This document shows, in pieces, positions 1-8,287 of a stretch of DNA of 64,000 nt. The stretch covers positions 2,852,001 through 2,916,000 of the forward strand of contig NZ_AP024546.1 in NCBI RefSeq assembly GCF_018406645.1, read 5' to 3'. How positions within the stretch are numbered: the stretch's first letter is position 1; each line of letters starts with the position of its first letter. The notes beneath the pieces were generated by a model. The model saw nothing but the letters and a program-made list of their open reading frames with translations, made no database searches and was not told the DNA's origin. The DNA is from Lysobacter helvus. Its GTDB lineage: Bacteria > Pseudomonadota > Gammaproteobacteria > Xanthomonadales > Xanthomonadaceae. The position numbers and the translations under genes were made by a program.

Positions 1-545
1 TGCAGGCCGATCGCCATGCGCTGCGCGTCGACGTCGTACAGCGTGTTGAGGGCTTCGACGTACAACGCGCCGATGTCGGAGTTCATGTCGCGCGCGGCGT
101 TGGCGCGGGCGAGTTCCCACAGGCGGCGCTGGATTCGTTGGGTTTCCGCGCGCGCATCGCGCAGGTGTGCCGGGTCCATGCTGGCGCCCTGCACGAACGA
201 CAGGCGCACATCGAGGTAGCGGGCGGTGAGGCGGCGCGCTTCGGTGCGTTCGGGCTCCGGCAGGAAATCGGCGCGCAGGTAGGCGCCGCGGATCGCGCTC
301 GCGTCGTCGCGCACGAGTTCCTTGCGGGCATCGAAGCGCTGCGCAACGATCCCGAAGGTGAAGGCCAGCATGAAGGCGGTGAGCCCGAGGATCGCGCCCG
401 ACACGCCGGAGGCCGAGGATTCCTTCTCGTGGTCGGCGCGTTGCAATGACCACAGGCCCAGGCGCACGCCGGCTTCAGCCGAGGCCATCACGACCAGGAT
501 CGTGCCGAAGAAGAACCCCCAGATGGGGATCGAATCCATGCTCAT
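1..545 (-). CDS. DUF4239-like membrane protein (partial, C-terminus off the window)
   Basis: The frame is open from an ATG at 545 (or 539) to the left edge, giving the first 181 residues; the C-terminus lies outside the window. Two hydrophobic stretches (about residues 7-31 and 48-67) flank a charged loop, so it should sit in the inner membrane. Residues 48-105 carry the pattern LTAFMLAFTFG, then RFDARKELV, then AYLRADFLP. The same pattern recurs in the gene at 4112-4894, so the two are paralogs. The layout (two helices, a soluble segment, presumably two more helices) matches the bestrophin-like DUF4239 family, whose function is unknown. No good Shine-Dalgarno sequence precedes either ATG. 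The coding frame is convincing from its G/C-rich third positions and the paralogy. Confidence 0.75.
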   Translation of the reverse strand, partial: MSMDSIPIWGFFFGTILVVMASAEAGVRLGLWSLQRADHEKESSASGVSGAILGLTAFMLAFTFGIVAQRFDARKELVRDDASAIRGAYLRADFLPEPERTEARRLTARYLDVRLSFVQGASMDPAHLRDARAETQRIQRRLWELARANAARDMNSDIGALYVEALNTLYDVDAQRMAIGL

Positions 546-630
546 GGCCGATGCTCGCAGCGCCGCACAGGCGCCGAATCTAGCACCGCGCCGGCGTCCG
601 GGTTTTCACGGTTCCCCCGTGGAAAACGGC

Positions 631-1044
631 ATGGCGACGCCGGCGACCCACACCACCACGCACCGCATCCGGTTCTCCGACCTGGACCCGTACAGGCACA
701 TGCGCACCGCGATGTATCCGGCGTACTACGTCGACCACCGCATGGAGGCGCTGCGCGAACAGGCAGGGTGGGACCTGCGCACGCTCGAAGGGCTGCCCTT
801 CATGACGTTCGTGAAGCGCATCGAGGTCGATTTCATCCGTCCCGTCGTCGGCGACCAGGTCGTCACCATCGCGTCGTTCGTCCGCGCGTTCGTCGGCGCC
901 GATGCGCTGATCGATTGCACGATGACGGATGCGCGCGGGGCGATCGCGTCGAAGTGCCGCATGGTGGTGGCCTACGTCGACAAGGCGACGCAGCGGTCGG
1001 CGGACTGGCCGGCCGACGTGCGGGCGTTGTTCGACGAACGCTAG
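631..1044 (+). CDS. hotdog-fold acyl-CoA thioesterase family protein
   Basis: Protein of 137 residues. The N-terminal half reads HRIRFSDLDPYRHMRTAMY, which matches the RxxDxDxxxHxxN-type start of the 4-hydroxybenzoyl-CoA/YbgC-like thioesterase family, although the usual Asn is replaced in the MRTAMY segment. Such enzymes hydrolyse acyl-CoA or acyl-ACP thioesters in the cytoplasm; the substrate cannot be read from sequence. I chose the ATG at 631 because GGAA lies 6 bases upstream; a GTG at 619 is an in-frame alternative. The stop overlaps by four bases the stop of the convergent gene at 1041-1490, so the two transcripts must run into each other. Confidence 0.8.
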   Translation: MATPATHTTTHRIRFSDLDPYRHMRTAMYPAYYVDHRMEALREQAGWDLRTLEGLPFMTFVKRIEVDFIRPVVGDQVVTIASFVRAFVGADALIDCTMTDARGAIASKCRMVVAYVDKATQRSADWPADVRALFDER

Positions 1045-1490
1045 TACTGCTGCAGGTGGATGATCGTGCAGCCCGCCGATTGCATCGCGGCGGAAAACAC
1101 GACGCCGCCGCCGGGCATCGGGCATTGGTAGAGCACGAGGTAACCCGGCTCCCCGGGGCGCTTGCTTTGTTCTTCCAGGATCGTCTTGCCGACGTCCACG
1201 CCCTTGCGCCATGAATCCGGATCCAGCGGCGTGCCGAACGGCGCCGGCGGCGGGGGCAGGGTGGTGACTTTTGCTGGCGGGGTGACGTCGGTGTCGCGCG
1301 GCGGCGGCGTGGGCAGCACTTCCGGGTTCGCGAGGCACTGGCCGCGGGTTTCGAGCAGCGTGCGTTCGCAGGCCGCGAGCGTGGTGTAGCGGCAGTCCAT
1401 CGTGGTGGGCGTGACCGAACAGAAGTTCGCCGCGAGCGCGCCACCGCTCGTGCAGGCCAACGCTACGCCGATCAGGAGGTGCCTTGCCAT
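1041..1490 (-). CDS. secreted small protein of unknown function
   Basis: About 149 residues. The N-terminus (MARHLLIGVALACTSGGALA) is a signal peptide with likely cleavage after ALA, so the protein is probably periplasmic. The mature part begins with four cysteines within about 35 residues (FCS, DCR, ACE, QCL), which may form disulfides. A proline-rich linker (PTPPPRD, LPPPPAP) follows, then a short C-terminal region with two more cysteines (QCPMPGG, AGCTIIHL). An in-frame ATG at 1502 would add four residues; neither start has a clear ribosome-binding site. I do not recognise a family. It is convergent with the thioesterase and overlaps its stop by four bases. Confidence 0.7.
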   Translation of the reverse strand: MARHLLIGVALACTSGGALAANFCSVTPTTMDCRYTTLAACERTLLETRGQCLANPEVLPTPPPRDTDVTPPAKVTTLPPPPAPFGTPLDPDSWRKGVDVGKTILEEQSKRPGEPGYLVLYQCPMPGGGVVFSAAMQSAGCTIIHLQQY

Positions 1491-1611
1491 CGCGGGAAGC
1501 ATGCGCCCGGTCGTGTATCGGTGGTGCGAGTGACCGCCCACGGCCACCGACGGCGTTGGCTTCAATGACAGGGCGGATCGATCGGAGATCCGGCAAGCAG
1601 GGGGAAGTGCC

Positions 1612-1839
1612 ATGTGGCTGATGAACGTCTATCGCGGGCGAGGAGGGGACTACATCCTGGTCCCACATCCGAAGAAGTATTCCGGCAGCGACGCGGGGCT
1701 GTACCTGGGCGTCGTGGCAGGCACGAGCCTGGGTGCCGAGATCTGCACGAAGATCGCGTTGCAGCTGACCGAACATCCCTGTGCCCGGCTCACGCCGACA
1801 CAGTTCTTCTACGGCCAGCCCCGGGACATGGTGGGCTGA
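1612..1839 (+). CDS. small hypothetical protein (75 aa)
   Basis: ATG at 1612 is preceded by GGGGGAAG at good spacing. The protein (MWLMNVYRGRGGDYILVPHP at its start) has no signal peptide and no clear membrane segment; it has two cysteines (residues 45 and 57). Third codon positions are strongly G/C, as in neighbouring true genes, which supports coding. I recognise no family. It is probably transcribed toward the lipase gene at 1883, 43 bases downstream, but that gene has its own -10-like element. Confidence 0.55.
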   Translation: MWLMNVYRGRGGDYILVPHPKKYSGSDAGLYLGVVAGTSLGAEICTKIALQLTEHPCARLTPTQFFYGQPRDMVG

Positions 1840-1870
1840 AGCGTTGCGCGGTCGGCGACATCCCATGCAC

Positions 1871-1876
1871 TAGACT
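1871..1876 (+). promoter_or_regulatory. -10-like element (TAGACT) 6 nt before a GTG start
   Basis: TAGACT is followed by CGCCGG and then GTG at 1883. There is no Shine-Dalgarno sequence, so the transcript may begin at or next to the start codon. No clear -35 box at 16-18 bases upstream. Confidence 0.4.
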
Positions 1877-1882
1877 CGCCGG

Positions 1883-3010
1883 GTGCCGCCTTCCGACGAA
1901 CACGCGATCGACCCGACCTCCCGCCTCGCAGCCGACCTGCGCGGCGTGGGCCGCCTCGCGATCGACGGCGTCACCGGCGCGACCGACATCGTTGAAGCGA
2001 TGCATGCGGCGATCGGGCACCTGCCCGCGATCCTCGGGCGCCCGGCGCCTGCCACCACGACGGGATTGACGGGATTCGTGTATCGCAGCGTGCGGGGCGT
2101 GACGCGCCTCGTCGGTGCGGGCGTGGATCGCTCGCTGGCCGCGCTCGCGCCGGTGCTCGGCGGCGGTGGCGTGTCGCCGCAACGCGAGGCGTTGGTGGCG
2201 GCGATCAACGGGGTGCTCGGCGATCACCTGGAGACCAGCGGCAATCCGCTGGCGATCCGGATGCAGTTCCGCGTCGCGGGCGCGCCGCTCGAACGCGACG
2301 CGCTGCCCGCGAACACCCGCGGCAAATTGCTCGTCACGCTGCACGGCCTGTGCATGAACGACCTGCAGTGGCGTTACGCCGGACACGATCATGGCGAAGC
2401 GCTTGCCCGTGAACACGATTACACCCGCGTCGACCTGCACTACAACACCGGGCGCCCCGTCGCGGCGAACGGGCTCGCGTTCGCGACGTTGCTGGATCAA
2501 CTCGTGCATGCATGGCCCGTGCCGGTCGAAGAGATCGTGCTGCTCTGCCACAGCATGGGCGGCCTGGTCGCGCGCCGTGCGCTCGAGGCCGGGCTGCGCG
2601 AACAGCTTGCGTGGACGCAACGTCCGGTCCGCATCGTGTTCCTCGGCACGCCGCACCACGGCGCGCCGCTCGAACGCGCGGGTGCGTGGGCCGACCAGTT
2701 GATCGCGATCAGCCCGTACAGCGCGCCGTTCGTGAAACTCGGGAAGGTGCGCAGCGCAGGCATCACCGATTTGCGGCACGGCACGCCGGGCGATGCGCCG
2801 AAGGTGCCGAAGCATGTGCGCCTGTACGCGATCGCCGCGCGCACCGACGGGCTCGTCCCGGTGGCCAGCGCTTTCGGCGAACACGACGATCCGGCACGCA
2901 ACCTGCGCATCCCGGCTTCGCGCCGCTGGCTGTCGACGGACACGCACCATCTCGGCCTGCTCGGCAGCGAGGCCGTTTACCAGCGCCTCGCGCGCTGGCT
3001 GCGACGCTGA
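1883..3010 (+). CDS. alpha/beta-hydrolase, lipase/esterase-like
   Basis: Protein of 375 residues with a GTG start. Residues 1-140 are an extra N-terminal domain without recognised motifs. The hydrolase core follows: oxyanion-type LHGL near 153-156, then LLCHSMGG with the nucleophile Ser224. The usual first glycine of GxSxG is Cys here. GTPHHG lies at 255-260, a plausible acidic residue in the TDGLVPV segment (about 321-327), and His in TDTHHLGLL near 355. The arrangement resembles PGAP1/triacylglycerol-lipase-like serine hydrolases. There is no signal peptide, so it is probably cytoplasmic; the substrate is unknown. The downstream EamA gene starts 5 bases after the stop, suggesting one transcript. 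Confidence 0.8.
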   Translation: MPPSDEHAIDPTSRLAADLRGVGRLAIDGVTGATDIVEAMHAAIGHLPAILGRPAPATTTGLTGFVYRSVRGVTRLVGAGVDRSLAALAPVLGGGGVSPQREALVAAINGVLGDHLETSGNPLAIRMQFRVAGAPLERDALPANTRGKLLVTLHGLCMNDLQWRYAGHDHGEALAREHDYTRVDLHYNTGRPVAANGLAFATLLDQLVHAWPVPVEEIVLLCHSMGGLVARRALEAGLREQLAWTQRPVRIVFLGTPHHGAPLERAGAWADQLIAISPYSAPFVKLGKVRSAGITDLRHGTPGDAPKVPKHVRLYAIAARTDGLVPVASAFGEHDDPARNLRIPASRRWLSTDTHHLGLLGSEAVYQRLARWLRR

Positions 3011-3015
3011 CGGCC

Positions 3016-3459
3016 ATGACGCAGCCTTACACCTGGTTCTTCTGGGCCGCCCTGTCGGCCTGCTTCGCCGCGCTCACCGCGATCTTCGCGAAGATCGGCA
3101 TCCAGGGCGTCGATTCGGATTTCGCCACGCTCATCCGCACGGTGGTGATTGTGTTCGTGCTCGCCGCGTTCGTCGGCGTGGCGGGCAAGTGGAGCGATCC
3201 GCGCTTGCTGCCGCCGCGCACGCTGCTGTTCCTCGCGCTGTCGGCGCTGGCGACCGGTGCGTCGTGGGTTTGCTATTTCCGCGCGCTGCAACTCGGGCAC
3301 GCTTCGCAGGTCGCGCCCGTCGACAAGTTCAGCCTCGTGCTGGTCGCGGTGTTCGCGTACGCCTTCCTCGGCGAGCGACCGACGCTGCGCGAATGGACGG
3401 GCATCGCGCTGGTGGCGATGGGCGTGCTGGTGCTGGCGATACCCGCGCGCAAGGCGTGA
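3016..3459 (+). CDS. single-domain EamA-family membrane transporter
   Basis: Protein of 147 residues with about five hydrophobic helices (first FFWAALSACFAALTAIFAKI). The C-terminal part, with PVDKFSLVLVAVFAYAFLGE followed by a final helix (GIALVAMGVLVLAIPA), is typical of one EamA half (DMT superfamily). Full transporters have ten helices, so this protein probably works as a homodimer, as small multidrug-resistance-like members do. The substrate is unknown. The start ATG at 3016 lies 5 bases after the lipase stop. Confidence 0.85.
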   Translation: MTQPYTWFFWAALSACFAALTAIFAKIGIQGVDSDFATLIRTVVIVFVLAAFVGVAGKWSDPRLLPPRTLLFLALSALATGASWVCYFRALQLGHASQVAPVDKFSLVLVAVFAYAFLGERPTLREWTGIALVAMGVLVLAIPARKA

Positions 3460-3501
3460 CCGGGCCGGGGCGCGAGGCACCGGCCGATCACGCGTGACGC
3501 A

Positions 3502-3726
3502 TCAGCCCTGCGGGACCAGCGATCCGGTCTTCGCGTCGAACACGGGCGTGGAGGTGTTGGTGCCCTGCACGAGGCGGATCGCTTCCAGGCAGTCGTCCAG
3601 CGAGGGGTAGGGACCGCCCGTCGCGAGCAGGCCGTCGACGGCGAACAGGCGCCATCGCCATTCGGCCAGGTCGTGGTGCTGGTACACCTCGAAGCCCATC
3701 GACGCCTCCGCGCGCACGATGTCCAT
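3502..3726 (-). CDS. DUF1508 (YegP-like) domain protein
   Basis: About 74 residues. The core FEVYQHHDLAEWRWRLFAVD followed by GLLATGGPYPSLDDCLEAI matches the DUF1508/YegP repeat: a strand, a WRWRL strand, a glycine turn, and a helix after a Y/S motif. One such domain is present, whereas YegP itself has two in tandem. The molecular function of the family is not established. The ATG at 3726 leaves a short N-terminus before the domain; an in-frame ATG at 3762 would add 12 residues. Neither has a good ribosome-binding site. Three cysteine-free strands and no signal peptide suggest a cytoplasmic protein. Confidence 0.7.
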   Translation of the reverse strand: MDIVRAEASMGFEVYQHHDLAEWRWRLFAVDGLLATGGPYPSLDDCLEAIRLVQGTNTSTPVFDAKTGSLVPQG

Positions 3727-3777
3727 ACCGGGTACAACGCGCCGCGTTGCACGGACGGCCATGTGACAACGTGTGGA

Positions 3778-4047
3778 TCAGGCGATGCGGGCGCTGTCTT
3801 CGATGAGGGCACGCAAGTTGCTGGAGACCGCGACCTCCATGGTCACGAAGGCGTACTGGCGCGCATCGACCTGATTGTTGATGTCGGCGCAGACGTCTTC
3901 GGGGAGCTCGGTGCAATTGATGGTCCCGAGCAGCGCCGAGACCGGCCCGCAATCCATCTCCGCGGCGCGCGGGGCGAGCATGCAATCGGCCGAAAGGACG
4001 AAGCCATCCCGACAGGAGAAGACGTTGAGCCGCATGGGATCGGTCAC
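3778..4047 (-). CDS. small cysteine-containing hypothetical protein
   Basis: Protein of 89 residues (start MTDPMRLNVFSCRDGFVLSA). Five cysteines at about residues 12, 22, 33, 45 and 53 are spaced 9-12 apart, which is unusual for so short a protein. There is no signal peptide and no membrane segment. A second ATG lies at codon 5. Codon use is G/C-rich at third positions as in neighbouring genes. No family recognised, so both existence and role are tentative. Confidence 0.5.
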   Translation of the reverse strand: MTDPMRLNVFSCRDGFVLSADCMLAPRAAEMDCGPVSALLGTINCTELPEDVCADINNQVDARQYAFVTMEVAVSSNLRALIEDSARIA

Positions 4048-4111
4048 GTTCGTGGAAGGTGCGTGACGAGACTACGCCTGTGCGCCGGTCCCTGCTTTCA
4101 GGTGGCTGAAT

Positions 4112-4894
4112 TCACCGCATGGTCTTCCCGAGTTCGATGAGCACCTGGTCGGCCTGGTCGATGCGGATCAGACCCAGGCGCGGGAATTCCAGGTCCACGA
4201 TCACGAACACGCTCAGCGCCAGCGTGGCGGCGAAGGTGGTGGTGTGGAGCCAGCTGCGCTCGCGGCCGATGGCGGTGCCGTACCCCACCAGCAGTGCGCC
4301 GAGCAGGCACAGGGCGCCGAGCAGCACGAAGATGACGACCGGCGGGTGGTTCTGCGTGGCCGTCGCGCGCGTGGTGGTGATGTCGATCATGTCGTTCAAC
4401 GCGGGCAACAGCAGCAGGCACGCGCGGGATTCCACGCCGGTGCGGCTGCAGGCGGCAACCGATTGCGTCCAGATCGCCGACTGCAAGGCGACGCCGGCGT
4501 CCAGGCGCGCCCGCGCGTGGTCGATGTCGTCGACATCGCGGTACGTGGCCACGCGCGCATCCACGTAACGGCGGAACAGCGCGCGCAACGCGGGCTGCGC
4601 ATCGGACGGCAGCAGGTCGAGGCGCAGGTACGCGGTGCCGATCGTGTTGGCTTCGTCGGAGACGAGGTGCCGGCGCGCTTCGAATCGCGAGGCTGCGCCG
4701 GAGAAGGTGAAGGCGATCATCAGCCCGAGCAGGCCGAACACCGCAGTGTCCACCGCGCCGGCCCCGGACTTCGCACCATCGGGATCGCGCGCCAGGCGCA
4801 CGCGCGCGATGCGGCGCCCGATTTCCGAACACACCAGCATCCCCAGGAACAACAGCAGGACCGCGAGCGCGGTGGCTTCGGCCAGGTGGATCAT
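4112..4894 (-). CDS. DUF4239-like membrane protein, paralog of the gene at 1-545
   Basis: Protein of 260 residues. Helices are predicted at about residues 5-23, 48-66, 186-206 and 215-235, with a soluble segment between the pairs. It shares with the gene at the left edge the block GLxxxxAFTFxxxxxRFxAR, then LVxDxAxxIxxAYLRxDxLP. This is the DUF4239 (bestrophin-like) layout: inner-membrane, unknown function. The soluble segment has two cysteines (AACSRTG, SRACLLLLP). Its start at 4894 is 67 bases upstream of the end of the GGDEF/EAL gene on the same strand, so both may be in one transcript. Confidence 0.8.
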   Translation of the reverse strand: MIHLAEATALAVLLLFLGMLVCSEIGRRIARVRLARDPDGAKSGAGAVDTAVFGLLGLMIAFTFSGAASRFEARRHLVSDEANTIGTAYLRLDLLPSDAQPALRALFRRYVDARVATYRDVDDIDHARARLDAGVALQSAIWTQSVAACSRTGVESRACLLLLPALNDMIDITTTRATATQNHPPVVIFVLLGALCLLGALLVGYGTAIGRERSWLHTTTFAATLALSVFVIVDLEFPRLGLIRIDQADQVLIELGKTMR

Positions 4895-4961
4895 CGGCGC
4901 ACCGTCTCGTTCGCGGGAATCCCTTTTCGTGCAACGCAATCGGACAATGGATTGCGGCCAT

Positions 4962-7382
4962 TCATCGCAGCGGCGCGCCTGCGAGCAGGAACTGGCGGAA
5001 GTCCGGCGGGGCCACCGCGCGGCTGTAGAAGAAGCCTTGCAGCGTGTCGCAGCCGGCATCGCGCAGGAACGCGGCCTGTTCGGCGGTCTCCACGCCTTCG
5101 GCCACCACCGCGAAGCGCAATTCGCGGCTCATGGTGATGATCGCGCGGCACAAGGTGGCGGCGTACGCATCCTCCATCGCGCCGGCGACGAACACGCGAT
5201 CGATCTTGATCTCGTCGATCGGCAGGTGGCGCAGCAGGGCCAGGCTCGAATAGCCGGTGCCGAAGTCGTCGAGCGAAATGCGCACGCCCGAATCGCGCAC
5301 GCGCCGCAGCATCGCGACGAGGTTCGGCGTGTCTTCCATGATCGCGCTCTCGGTGATCTCCAGCTTCAGTTGCTCGGCGGGGACGCCGGCGAGGCGCAAG
5401 GCCTTGCGGATGTCGTCTTCGAACGTGGGGCGTCGCAATTGCACGGCCGAAACGTTCACCGAAATCGGGCGCGCGCCACCGAATTCGCGCATCCATTGCG
5501 CCTGCAACGCGAGCACCGCATGCAGCACCCAGTCGCCCAGCGGCACGATGAAGCCGGTTTCCTCGGCGACGGAAATGAAATCGGCGGGCGACACCACGCC
5601 CATGTCCGGGCTCGTCCAGCGCAGCAACGCTTCGGCCCCGGTGATGTGGCCGGTGGCGGCCGCGACGAGCGGCTGCAGGTGGAAATGGAAGTGCCCGTGG
5701 TCGAGCGCATCGCGCATGCGCGCGGTGATCGCGACGCGGTGTGCGATCGCGCGCGCCTGTTCGGTCGAATAGGCCGCCACGCGATTGCGGCCCTGCTGCT
5801 TGGCGAGGTTGAGCGCGAGATCGCTTTCGCCCAGCAGGCGCAGCGCGTCGCTGTCCTGCGTGGCGAGCGTGAGGCCGGCGCTGCACGTCATGTAGATCGG
5901 TTCGCCGTCGAACTGGAAGGGTTCGCCGAGCGCCTGCGTGGCCAGCGTAGCGAGGCGATGCACCTCCTCGAGGTTGCAGCCGGGGCACACGAGCGCGAAA
6001 TCGTCGCCGCCCACGCGGCCCACGACGCAATGGTGCGCCTCGGCGATGCCGGACAAGCGCGCCGCCGCCTGCGTGAGCACCGCATCGCCCGCGCCGTAGC
6101 CGAGCGTGTCGTTGACCTGGTGCAGGCGATCCAGGTTGAGCAGCGCGATGCCGCCCGTACCGTCGCCGCGCTCGGCGAGCATGCGGTCGATGCGGCCGCG
6201 CATGGCGGCGCGGTTGGGGAGGCCGGTGAGTTCGTCGATGGTGGCGAGGCGCTCGAGGCCCTGGCGTTGCGCGACGCGATCGGTGACATCCTGGAAATAC
6301 ACCGTGACGCCGTTGGCCGACGGAAACACGCGGCTTTCGAACCAGCGCCCGAGCGACGAATAGTGTTCCTCGATTTCCACCGCCCGCTGCGTGTCCATGG
6401 CTTTCCGGATCGCCATGCGCAGCGGGATCCCTTCGCGTGGCACCAGTTGCTCCACGGTGCGCCCGACCAGCGCGGCCGCCGGCACGCCGATGATGTCGGC
6501 CGCCTTCGCATTCGCGTACGTGACCGTGCCCGCCGGATCGATGGCGATGTACGCATCGGTGATGCGTTCGAAGACCTGGCGCAGTTCGGACTCGCGGTGC
6601 GCGCGCTCGGCTTCGAACTTGTCGCGGTACGTGAGCGAGTAGAAGACGTCGCGCAACGGATAGTCCATCAGCGTCGTCGGCGCGGCGGTGTGTTCGACGT
6701 AGCGCAGGTAGCCCACCGCCAGCAGCGAATACAACGTGCCCACGATCGCCTTGCCGGTGACGCTGGCCGCCAGCAGGTCCGCGTAGTCGGGGCGCTCGAA
6801 GAACGCGCCGGTGACGAAGGCGAAGGCGTCGAACACCAGGGCGCCGGTCAGCGCGATCCAGGTGCGCAGCACCGGCATGCGCGGCAGCAGGCGCCCGGCC
6901 GCGGTGTACAGCACGACCAGCAGCAACACATCCAGCACGAGCGCCACGGTGCCGACCGCGGTGACGCGCGCGCCCTGGCTGAAGAGTGCCCCGTCGACGG
7001 ACAACAGGTTCAACGTGCCCGCGCTGTGCAAATGCCGGCTCACGACCCAGAGCAGGATAGTCATCGTCAGGTTGGCGAACAGCACGCCGTAGATCAGCTT
7101 GCGCGCTTCCAGCGCATCCTCGCGCACGTACACCAGGAACAACGCGAGCAGGCTGGCGCCGAAGGGCAGCGTGGACGGGCTGACTACCATGCCGTGCCAG
7201 AGCGCGACGTACACGGTGGACGCCAGCACTGCCTGGATCGGCTGGAACACGCCCAGCACGACGTACAGCGGCGTGAGCCCGAACCGCCATCGCAGGCGGA
7301 ACAATCCGAGCACGATCAGCGCCAGTCCCAGCGCCTCCGCCAGGAACACCAGGATCGGACGCGGGTCCGCCATGAACGCCAT
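4962..7382 (-). CDS. membrane-bound PAS-GGDEF-EAL cyclic-di-GMP protein
   Basis: Protein of 806 residues. Residues 10-230 contain about seven hydrophobic helices that resemble a VUT/YhhQ-like sensor region (LTPLYVVLGVFQPIQ, then VYVREDALEARKLIYG). A PAS domain lies at about 265-370, GGDEF at 380-540 and EAL at 555-800. The GGDEF motif is GGDDF (458-462), and the first Asp of the metal-binding DxD is Asn416 (LNLDR), so cyclase activity is doubtful; no RxxD inhibitory site precedes it. The EAL domain keeps the key residues: E584, N643, E675, D705-D706, K726 and E762. It should therefore hydrolyse c-di-GMP to pGpG, with the GGDEF domain possibly a GTP sensor. The start may be 7382 or 7373 (MADP). 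Confidence 0.9.
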   Translation of the reverse strand: MAFMADPRPILVFLAEALGLALIVLGLFRLRWRFGLTPLYVVLGVFQPIQAVLASTVYVALWHGMVVSPSTLPFGASLLALFLVYVREDALEARKLIYGVLFANLTMTILLWVVSRHLHSAGTLNLLSVDGALFSQGARVTAVGTVALVLDVLLLVVLYTAAGRLLPRMPVLRTWIALTGALVFDAFAFVTGAFFERPDYADLLAASVTGKAIVGTLYSLLAVGYLRYVEHTAAPTTLMDYPLRDVFYSLTYRDKFEAERAHRESELRQVFERITDAYIAIDPAGTVTYANAKAADIIGVPAAALVGRTVEQLVPREGIPLRMAIRKAMDTQRAVEIEEHYSSLGRWFESRVFPSANGVTVYFQDVTDRVAQRQGLERLATIDELTGLPNRAAMRGRIDRMLAERGDGTGGIALLNLDRLHQVNDTLGYGAGDAVLTQAAARLSGIAEAHHCVVGRVGGDDFALVCPGCNLEEVHRLATLATQALGEPFQFDGEPIYMTCSAGLTLATQDSDALRLLGESDLALNLAKQQGRNRVAAYSTEQARAIAHRVAITARMRDALDHGHFHFHLQPLVAAATGHITGAEALLRWTSPDMGVVSPADFISVAEETGFIVPLGDWVLHAVLALQAQWMREFGGARPISVNVSAVQLRRPTFEDDIRKALRLAGVPAEQLKLEITESAIMEDTPNLVAMLRRVRDSGVRISLDDFGTGYSSLALLRHLPIDEIKIDRVFVAGAMEDAYAATLCRAIITMSRELRFAVVAEGVETAEQAAFLRDAGCDTLQGFFYSRAVAPPDFRQFLLAGAPLR

Positions 7383-7389
7383 GGACGGA

Positions 7390-8202
7390 TTAGGACACTG
7401 TTCGCGCCATCGGGCGTGAAGCCCGCGCCTCCCGGTGTTTCAGCACGATGCGCCGCGCGGCGTTGCGCAACGGCAGCAGCGTCATGCGATAGACGGTGCC
7501 CAGCGCGCGCCGCGGGCGCGACACGCGCCAGCCGAAGCCTTGCTTGATCGAGGCCAGGCACGGGTTGCACAAGCCGCACGGCGTGCCGGCGCGCGTGGGG
7601 TGGTGGCAGAACCAGGTCATCCCCATCAGGCGCATCCAGCCTTCGCGTTGCGCCTGCGCGACCATCTGTTGTCGCGTGGTGCGCACCAAGGGCAGGCCGA
7701 AGGCGCCGAAGAGCAGGGAGGCATCCGGATCGGGCGCGCCGGGCGGAATGTGGAACGAGGCGTAGCCCTGCGGCGTTTCCATCGGCGCGATGTTCGCCTG
7801 CAGCATCACGCCCGCGCCGTGCAAGGCGCATTCGCAACTCAGTTCGATGCCGCGCAACCGCTGTTGCCGGCAGTAACGCGAGAGCCACGCGTACTGGTTG
7901 CCCATGCCGTACCTGGCCGCCAGGCGCGCGTAGCCGGCGTCCAGTTCGGCGTCGGGTGCGATGTCGGAGACGCGCGAGACCTGCGTCGGTCGCAGCAGCG
8001 CATGCGCGCGCGGATACGCATCGAACAACGCGTCGCGGATCGCGTCCATGGTGTCGAACTCGAACTGCGTGGATGCGCGCGTGTCGTCGATCAGGTACAC
8101 CGGCGCGACCGGCAGGCGGTGTTCGAGCAGCAGCTGCAGCAGGCGGAACGTGGAATCCCAGCCGCCGGTCCAGAACAGGTTGACGGGGGTGTCGCGCGAC
8201 AA
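7390..8202 (-). CDS. PP-loop ATPase-like protein, QueC-related, unknown substrate
   Basis: Protein of 270 residues. The N-terminus has NLFWTGGWDSTFRLLQLL, a PP-loop (SGGxDS-type) ATP-pyrophosphatase motif with Thr-Gly-Gly-Trp. Near the C-terminus a cysteine set (FCHHP, then PCGLCNPCL) resembles the zinc-binding end of QueC, the 7-cyano-7-deazaguanine synthase; two more cysteines (SCECALHG) lie mid-protein. It lacks other clear QueC signatures, so the substrate is unknown. I chose a TTG start at 8202 because GGGAG sits 8 bases upstream and no in-frame ATG lies between it and the neighbouring gene. The C-terminus is Arg/Lys-rich. Its stop is 7 bases before the GGDEF/EAL start region. Confidence 0.75.
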   Translation of the reverse strand: MSRDTPVNLFWTGGWDSTFRLLQLLLEHRLPVAPVYLIDDTRASTQFEFDTMDAIRDALFDAYPRAHALLRPTQVSRVSDIAPDAELDAGYARLAARYGMGNQYAWLSRYCRQQRLRGIELSCECALHGAGVMLQANIAPMETPQGYASFHIPPGAPDPDASLLFGAFGLPLVRTTRQQMVAQAQREGWMRLMGMTWFCHHPTRAGTPCGLCNPCLASIKQGFGWRVSRPRRALGTVYRMTLLPLRNAARRIVLKHREARASRPMARTVS

Positions 8203-8287
8203 GCGAAGATCTCCCGGATTCAAGCGCTGGAGGTTGGCGCCGGCGGAGTGCAGGGCGTGCGAAGCGCGCAGCGCGCACGCGCATTCA

